Shown here in pieces: positions 37,147 through 40,779 of a stretch of 40,779 bases of DNA (positions within the stretch are counted from its first letter, which is position 1; each line of letters opens with the position of its first letter). The notes under the pieces were generated by a model, which ran no database searches, was not told where the DNA came from, and saw only the letters and a list, made by a program, of their open reading frames with translations. A program made the translations under genes and the position numbers. Source of the DNA: Robiginitomaculum sp. (GTDB taxonomy: Bacteria; Pseudomonadota; Alphaproteobacteria; Caulobacterales; Maricaulaceae); assembly GCA_015485155.1 (NCBI GenBank), contig WFUF01000026.1, positions 1 to 40,779 on the forward strand, given 5' to 3'.

Positions 37147-38460
37147 ATGTCTGCAAAAATTACCGGACGATTACTTACACAGCGAAAATTTGCACCCCTG
37201 TTGCTTGCACAGGCGCTGGGAGCTTTTAATGACAATATAATCAAGTTTTCACTAATGATTGCAACCGGATATGGCCTGTTAAAATTTGGAACCATTCCTG
37301 ATCGTTACATGGTTCCTTTGGCAGCCAATACATTTGTTATTCCGATTTTTTTGTTTTCTGCTGTTTCCGGACAATTGGCAGATAAATTTGACCGCACCCG
37401 TATTATGCAATTGGCAAAACTGGGCGAAATTCTTCTTATGGTCATCGCCTCTGTGGGATTTTTGCTGCAAAGCACTCCGATATTATTTCTTGCCTTGTTT
37501 TTAATGGGCACCCAATCAGCGATTTTTGCTCCGGCGCGCCTTGCCTCCATGCCATATTTTCTAGATAGCGATGAACTGGTTCCCGGCAATGCTTTGGTCA
37601 GTGGCAATATTTTCCTGTTTACGCTGGCAGGGTCCCTTGTGGGCACGCTTGCACTGGTGGCACAGAATAAAGGAGCCTATCAATTTACTGAGAATGGCCC
37701 CATTTTTATCAGCCTGCTGCTGATATCTTGCTCATTGGCCGGATGGATTGCAATCAGGTTCTTGCCCTCATCCCCGCCACCGGAACAGAATTTGAAAATC
37801 AGTCTTAATTTTATGGCGCAGACCTGGAATTTGCTAAAATTTGTTGGCGAGGATTTGCGAATTTTACGACCAGTTTTGGGTATTGCCTGGTTTTACGCCA
37901 TGGGTGGGGCGTTTTTGGCAATACTGCCCACCTATGTAAAAGATGTTCTGCTATTGGATAATTCAGTCGTTGCGGTTTTGATTGTGTTCTTTAGTGTTGG
38001 CGCCGCTTTGGGTGCGGTTTTGTGCGGAATTTTATCAACCAGAAGCAATGCCATCCTGTTTTCAATAGCAGGCCTGATCCTGCTTGCGACTTTTACGACA
38101 AGCACCTATTTTCTGAGCAATAACTTTCCAGTCTTAAATTATAACACTGCCTGGCCATTTTTGAATGATTCAAGAAACTGGCCATTGGTCTTTTCCCTGT
38201 TTGGCTCCTCAGTGGCTTCGGGGGTATTTGTTGTGCCCCTGCAGGCCATAGCTCAGCGTCGCGCTCATTTTGATGTGCGCGCCCGTACCATGGCTGGAAG
38301 CGCTCTGATGAATGCTGCTGCGGCAATTATTGGACAATTTGCACTGGTTTACACCGGAATCGCCGGATTAAGCGTACAATCGGCTTTTGCCGGCATGGCC
38401 ATAATCAGCGCCCTTGGCGCCATATACATGACTTTGGCCAAAGCAAAGGGAACATTTTAG
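37147..38460 (+). CDS. MFS transporter, LplT-like
   Basis: A 437-residue, twelve-helix major facilitator. Its N-terminus LLAQALGAFNDNIIKFSL and the segment MGTQSAIFAPARLASMPYFLDSDELVPGNALVSGN are signatures of the lysophospholipid transporter LplT and of the MFS half of bifunctional Aas proteins. LplT flips lysophospholipids inward for re-acylation. Here no acyltransferase or acyl-ACP synthetase domain follows, so it is a stand-alone transporter; the acyltransferase must be elsewhere if it exists. I chose ATG 37147 (AAAGG 6 bases upstream) over a TTG at 37075. The 3' end is convergent with the broken outer membrane protein gene. Confidence 0.87.
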   Translation: MSAKITGRLLTQRKFAPLLLAQALGAFNDNIIKFSLMIATGYGLLKFGTIPDRYMVPLAANTFVIPIFLFSAVSGQLADKFDRTRIMQLAKLGEILLMVIASVGFLLQSTPILFLALFLMGTQSAIFAPARLASMPYFLDSDELVPGNALVSGNIFLFTLAGSLVGTLALVAQNKGAYQFTENGPIFISLLLISCSLAGWIAIRFLPSSPPPEQNLKISLNFMAQTWNLLKFVGEDLRILRPVLGIAWFYAMGGAFLAILPTYVKDVLLLDNSVVAVLIVFFSVGAALGAVLCGILSTRSNAILFSIAGLILLATFTTSTYFLSNNFPVLNYNTAWPFLNDSRNWPLVFSLFGSSVASGVFVVPLQAIAQRRAHFDVRARTMAGSALMNAAAAIIGQFALVYTGIAGLSVQSAFAGMAIISALGAIYMTLAKAKGTF

Positions 38461-38487
38461 GCAAAGCTATGCCCCTGGGCTCAGGCC

Positions 38488-38985
38488 CTAAAAATATCGC
38501 TTGAGGGTAATGGTGACAAAATCATCATTATTGACAAAGGCTATTGGGTCAGGAAACTTTGCATTGGCAAAAATTCCAGACTCAATCCCAATTATCCAGT
38601 CATCCCCGAACCGCCGCGAGGCTTCTGCGAACACTGCAATTGCATCGGTTTTCCTATCAAGCAATGCCCCCACCAGCAGGCTGGAATCATCAATATCATT
38701 TAACGCCAGCCGTGTGCCCAGGAATAAGTCATCGTCATATATGCTAATTGGAGCAAGCATAGGATCACGTCCATCATAATTATACTACAGCAACAGGCCA
38801 AGATCGGCACCACTGGAGAAAACTCCGGATATGGTCCACTCAAAACCGCCAACTGCAGCCCAGAATTGCTCGACTTTAGAACTTCGGATAATGGTTTCAA
38901 GCTTCCACAGCCAGCTAGCTGATGTGTATTGCACCTCCAGACCACTTTGGCTTATCTGATCATAAAATGGGGTTATGGAGGTGGG
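38488..38985 (-). pseudogene. Outer membrane protein remnant, 3' part with internal stop
   Basis: Minus-strand frame reading upstream from the stop at 38488: the last 91 codons give a barrel C-terminus (FLGTRLALNDIDDSSLLVGALL, VFAEASRRFGDDW, DDFVTITLKRYF ending in aromatic Phe). Upstream of the ATG at 38760 the same frame continues to read as the same protein ([47 protein letters not shown]), but is cut by an in-frame TAG at 38787-38785, where one base change (GAG to TAG) would explain it. Similarity stops at about 38976-38985, where the IS fragment begins. The 5' part of the gene is missing. The family is recognised by pattern only. Confidence 0.75.
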
Positions 38986-39669
38986 TTTAAGGAAAAATTG
39001 CGGCTCGCGGCTGACAGGGCAAACTGCCGATGGAGCCTTGATTTTGTGTCAGGTGCTTTCAGTGATGGCCGCCGGTTCCGTATCTTGTGCATTGTCGATG
39101 ACTTCTCGCGCGAGGCACTGGCAACGGTTGCTGACATATCCCTGTCTGGCGAAAGAATGACCCGTGAACTGGCTGCAATTATCCGGCGGCGCGGCAAGCC
39201 TTATATGATTGTCTCGGACAATGGCACGGAAATGACGTCTCAGGCGGTTCTGAAATGGTGTCAGGACAATGATATTAACTGGCACTACATCGCACCGGAA
39301 AAGCCAACGCAAAATGCTTTTGTTGAAAGCTTCAACGGTCGCCTGCGCGATGAATGCCTGAATGAAAGCCTGTTTGGCAATCTGGCTGAAGCGCGGCACA
39401 TTATTGAAAACTGGAGGATCTACTACAACACACAAAGACCACACACATCACTTGGCGGTTTGGCTCCGGCTGTCTATGCCCGGCAAAACCGAAACCACCG
39501 GCCCGCTTCGCTTGAGCTACTGGGTGGCTCCGCTCAGCGGGCCTTGACAACAATCCAAATAAGAGAAACAAACGTGAACGGATTACTAACATCAATTTGG
39601 CCAGGATCAGGGGGCTGGGTCATGCTTGAATTATATTTAATGAGAATGAACAGATTTGGCACGAATTGA
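38985..39669 (+). pseudogene. 5'-truncated IS3-family transposase (OrfB, integrase core)
   Basis: The plus-strand frame encodes the rve integrase core of an IS3-family OrfB: first Asp in [11 protein letters not shown], second Asp in MIVSDNGTE, and Glu in [17 protein letters not shown], followed by [27 protein letters not shown]. The DDE residues are present, but the N-terminal helix-turn-helix half, OrfA and a proper start codon are absent; only about 5-10 residues precede the core before the outer-membrane-protein sequence. The frame also runs past the presumed right end of the IS and stops at 39669, so the natural stop seems lost. No frame for full transposition is left. Confidence 0.9.
39604..39622. 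mobile_element. Probable right terminal inverted repeat of the IS3 element
   Basis: On the minus strand the sequence reads TGACCCAGCCCCCTGATCC, close to the TGACC-GCCCCC ends of several IS3-family elements as I remember them, ending in CA on the plus strand as expected. No matching left copy is present in the window, in line with loss of the left half of the IS. Confidence 0.6.
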
Positions 39670-39768
39670 CAGACAAAGCTTGAGCCTGCCCTAAGAAATA
39701 TGACTGCGCTCAGGCGATTACTTACCTTACTGTCGTAGACACATTCTCACGCTGCGAGACACAAGACA

Positions 39769-39844
39769 TGGTGCCGCTTGAGAGACTCGAACTCCCGACC
39801 CTCTGATTACAAATCAGATGCTCTACCAGCTGAGCTAAAGCGGC
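39769..39844 (-). tRNA. tRNA-Thr (anticodon TGT)
   Basis: A complete 76-nt cloverleaf on the minus strand with CCA encoded. The acceptor stem GCCGCTT pairs with AAGCGGC; the D arm is GCTC-AGCTGGTA-GAGC; the anticodon stem TCTGA/TCAGA encloses loop TTTGTAA with anticodon TGT (reads ACA); the T arm GGGAG-TTCGAGT-CTCTC is standard. A possible promoter upstream is TTGCAG, 16 bases, TAATTA (on the minus strand within about 39862-39890). Its 3' end faces the IS remnant. Confidence 0.97.
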
Positions 39845-40093
39845 TTATGCAGCAAAACAGCTAATTACTGTTTTTACTCTGGTCTGCAAACAGGCCGGTT
39901 TCGGCCAGTTCACAGTTCATGTTGACTTTGGTTCCGATTTAACCGCTCAATTGATGCGAAAACAATCTTGCCTCTATCAACATACCGGCGCCATATAGCG
40001 TTAATTATCTTGATTGACCAGCCCAAATTTCAGACAATATTCATCAAGCAGCATACTGGAAAACCCCGGCTTGCAAACCTGGCAAAGATAAAG
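39845..40093. other. Gene-free stretch between tRNA-Thr and a terminator
   Basis: About 250 bp with no coding region I can support. It holds the tRNA promoter region, a small GGCCG/CGGCC stem near 39893-39908, and one copy of the 9-mer AATTACTGT at 39863-39871 that recurs farther right. Confidence 0.5.
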
Positions 40094-40120
40094 AAAAACC
40101 CGAAGCTTAAAGCCTCGGGT
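40094..40120 (-). terminator. Intrinsic terminator of the small membrane-protein gene
   Basis: On the minus strand ACCCGA-G-GC and GC-T-TCGGGT form an 8- to 9-bp stem (one internal mismatch) with a TTTAA loop, followed at once by TTTTTC. It sits 72 bases after the stop at 40192. Confidence 0.85.
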
Positions 40121-40191
40121 CAAGTGTGCTGGGGGGCAGGGTTAATGTTGTTATTAAGGTTTGCGTCTTGCGGCAAACTTGGGGGAGCCGA

Positions 40192-40308
40192 TTACAGCAA
40201 TATGCTGCTAACTGATTCTATTATTGCAAAACCAATCAAAGCGGTAATGCCAACATAGCTCACAACAGCAAATACTGACTGAAATATATTATTACCAAAT
40301 CGGGCCAT
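40192..40308 (-). CDS. Small single-pass membrane protein, 38 residues
   Basis: The minus-strand ATG at 40308 is preceded by AGGAG at the ideal 7-base spacing. The 38-residue product begins MARFGNNIFQS, has one hydrophobic helix at about residues 11-31 (VFAVVSYVGITALIGFAII) and a short tail ending SSILL. It has no charged residues in the helix except Glu31 at its end. A good intrinsic terminator follows and a candidate promoter precedes it, so it appears to be its own transcription unit. I do not recognise a family. It could be a membrane regulator, a toxin-like peptide or a small subunit; none of these is shown. Confidence 0.75.
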   Translation of the reverse strand: MARFGNNIFQSVFAVVSYVGITALIGFAIIESVSSILL

Positions 40309-40384
40309 CTTGTTTCTCCTTACAGGACCGTTGTGGCCTCTTAGCGGGCCTCATGAACAGATTAGCTTCCATCCATGCCGATAA

Positions 40385-40413
40385 ACAATAAACACATATC
40401 GAAAAACAATCAA
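40385..40413 (-). promoter_or_regulatory. Candidate sigma-70 promoter for the small gene
   Basis: On the minus strand TTGATT (40413-40408), 17 bases, TATTGT (40390-40385). Each box matches consensus at 4 of 6 positions with ideal spacing, predicting a start near 40378 and a leader of about 70 nt before the ATG at 40308. AT-rich context makes chance matches easy. Confidence 0.35.
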
Positions 40414-40418
40414 TACAA

Positions 40419-40460
40419 AATTACTGTAAAACGATAAAATTTTGGTAATAAACAGTAATT
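40419..40460. promoter_or_regulatory. 9-bp inverted repeat, candidate operator pair
   Basis: AATTACTGT at 40419-40427 and ACAGTAATT at 40452-40460 are perfect inverted copies, 33 bp centre to centre, about three helical turns, just upstream of the candidate promoter. Such spacing suits a dimeric regulator binding two half-sites or two looped sites. No regulator gene is in the window. Confidence 0.4.
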
Positions 40461-40535
40461 TTTTGCAAAATAAATCTTCAACACACTGAAAAACAAAAGA
40501 ATTTTTATTTAAGGGGGATTAAGAAAAGTATCCGA

Positions 40536-40694
40536 ATGACACCCATGCCAAATATGCAGGTGGACACCCGACCAAATTACAGGGATGGACTTACGGCGCG
40601 TAGGACGCAAGTGACGGTTAGGGTGAGAGTCAGTGACGAGGGTCACCGTGAAGGGTCACTATTAGGGTCAGTGCCATTTTTCGCTGTCCCTTGA
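40536..40694 (+). CDS. Possible 52-residue ORF of unknown function
   Basis: ATG at 40536 to TGA at 40692-40694 encodes a 52-residue basic peptide (VDTRPNYRDGL, ARRTQVTVRVRVSDEG). AAGGGGG is 18 bases upstream, too far for a good Shine-Dalgarno. The AGGGTCA repeats fall inside it, so the open frame may be coincidental. Confidence 0.15.
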   Translation: MTPMPNMQVDTRPNYRDGLTARRTQVTVRVRVSDEGHREGSLLGSVPFFAVP

Positions 40695-40767
40695 GTGATA
40701 CTTGATACCCCCTGTAATCACACCAAAGCAGTACTTTTTGATAACCAAATGACCCTTGAATGACCCT
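40620..40767. repeat. Cluster of AGGGTCA / TGACCCT heptamers
   Basis: AGGGTCA occurs at 40639, 40652 and 40664, with a one-base variant (AGGGTGA) at 40620; spacings are 19, 13 and 12 bases. The complement TGACCCT occurs at 40750 and 40761 (11 bases apart), with TGTCCCT at 40686. The copies are thus in two inverted groups about 80 bp apart at the window edge. Function unknown; iterons or an operator array are possible. Confidence 0.6.
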
Positions 40768-40779
40768 TCTATATACTAA

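Noticed and set aside
38461-38487. Terminator after the LplT-like gene
   Set aside because: GGGC-TCAG-GCCC has only a 4-bp stem and is followed by TAAAAAT, not a T-run.
39968-40258. 96-residue plus-strand reading frame
   Set aside because: It runs antisense through the terminator and the small membrane-protein gene, and its composition is not protein-like.

Overview
The window looks like part of the chromosome of an alphaproteobacterium, probably a stalked or dimorphic relative of Caulobacter (Caulobacterales/Maricaulales/Hyphomonadales type) with moderate GC, judged by eye in the mid-40s percent. The support is an adjacent divK-pleD pair with rpmG and dinB around it, a DinB with an N-terminal zinc-finger extension, ClpS-ClpA next to a SPOR-domain D,D-carboxypeptidase, a cobalamin-dependent NrdJ of the long alphaproteobacterial form, a TonB-dependent receptor, and a repeat resembling the palindromic repeats I remember from alphaproteobacterial genomes. 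Most of the window is ordinary housekeeping and core-accessory sequence.

Layout: 1-665 is the 5' part of an OmpA-like outer membrane barrel gene. 910-3767 holds cytochrome c maturation genes, with ccmE divergent from an overlapping ccmABCD operon. 3783-5849 is a soluble PAS-GAF hybrid histidine kinase. 6073-9317 has a YcaD-like MFS exporter, rpmG, and the cell-cycle/c-di-GMP pair divK-pleD; dinB follows. 10772-11163 is a repeat island: three tandem 59-bp palindromic units plus a fourth unit split by a GC-rich insert, bracketed by an 18-bp direct repeat. 11154-15391 holds an alpha/beta hydrolase, then ridA, a DUF2007 zinc-ribbon protein (probably frameshifted), a COG3146 protein, a HIT protein and a beta-carbonic anhydrase. 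15426-18444 is the clpS-clpA-ACT operon, every junction a one-base-class TAATG overlap. 18617-24791 starts with a D,D-carboxypeptidase and continues with a surface-sugar group: GT2, sugar C-methyltransferase, a GDP-mannose-dehydratase-like SDR, and a TPR/GT-B-like protein. 24908-29572 holds an M48 protease with LemA, ParC, and a degenerate receiver protein. 29781-36784 holds nrdJ, a secreted pentapeptide-repeat protein, and a TonB-dependent receptor, the last two separated by a strong bidirectional terminator. 37147-38460 is an LplT-like MFS protein.

The right end (38488-40779) is the accessory-like part. A broken outer-membrane-protein gene abuts a 5'-truncated IS3-family transposase whose right terminal repeat is still visible; a tRNA-Thr(TGT) follows. 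Beyond it is a 38-residue single-pass membrane protein gene with a clear Shine-Dalgarno, its own intrinsic terminator and a candidate promoter with an inverted repeat upstream, then a gene-poor stretch with clustered AGGGTCA/TGACCCT heptamers.

I do not see a convincing complete new defence or mobile system. The best candidates for something undescribed are the small membrane-protein unit with its upstream inverted repeats and heptamer cluster, the 59-bp palindrome array with its interrupted copy, the pseudo-receiver next to nrdJ, and the SDR that lacks the dehydratase glutamate beside a sugar C-methyltransferase. Start codons were moved inward from the longest open frame for several genes where a Shine-Dalgarno sequence or family alignment from memory favoured it.
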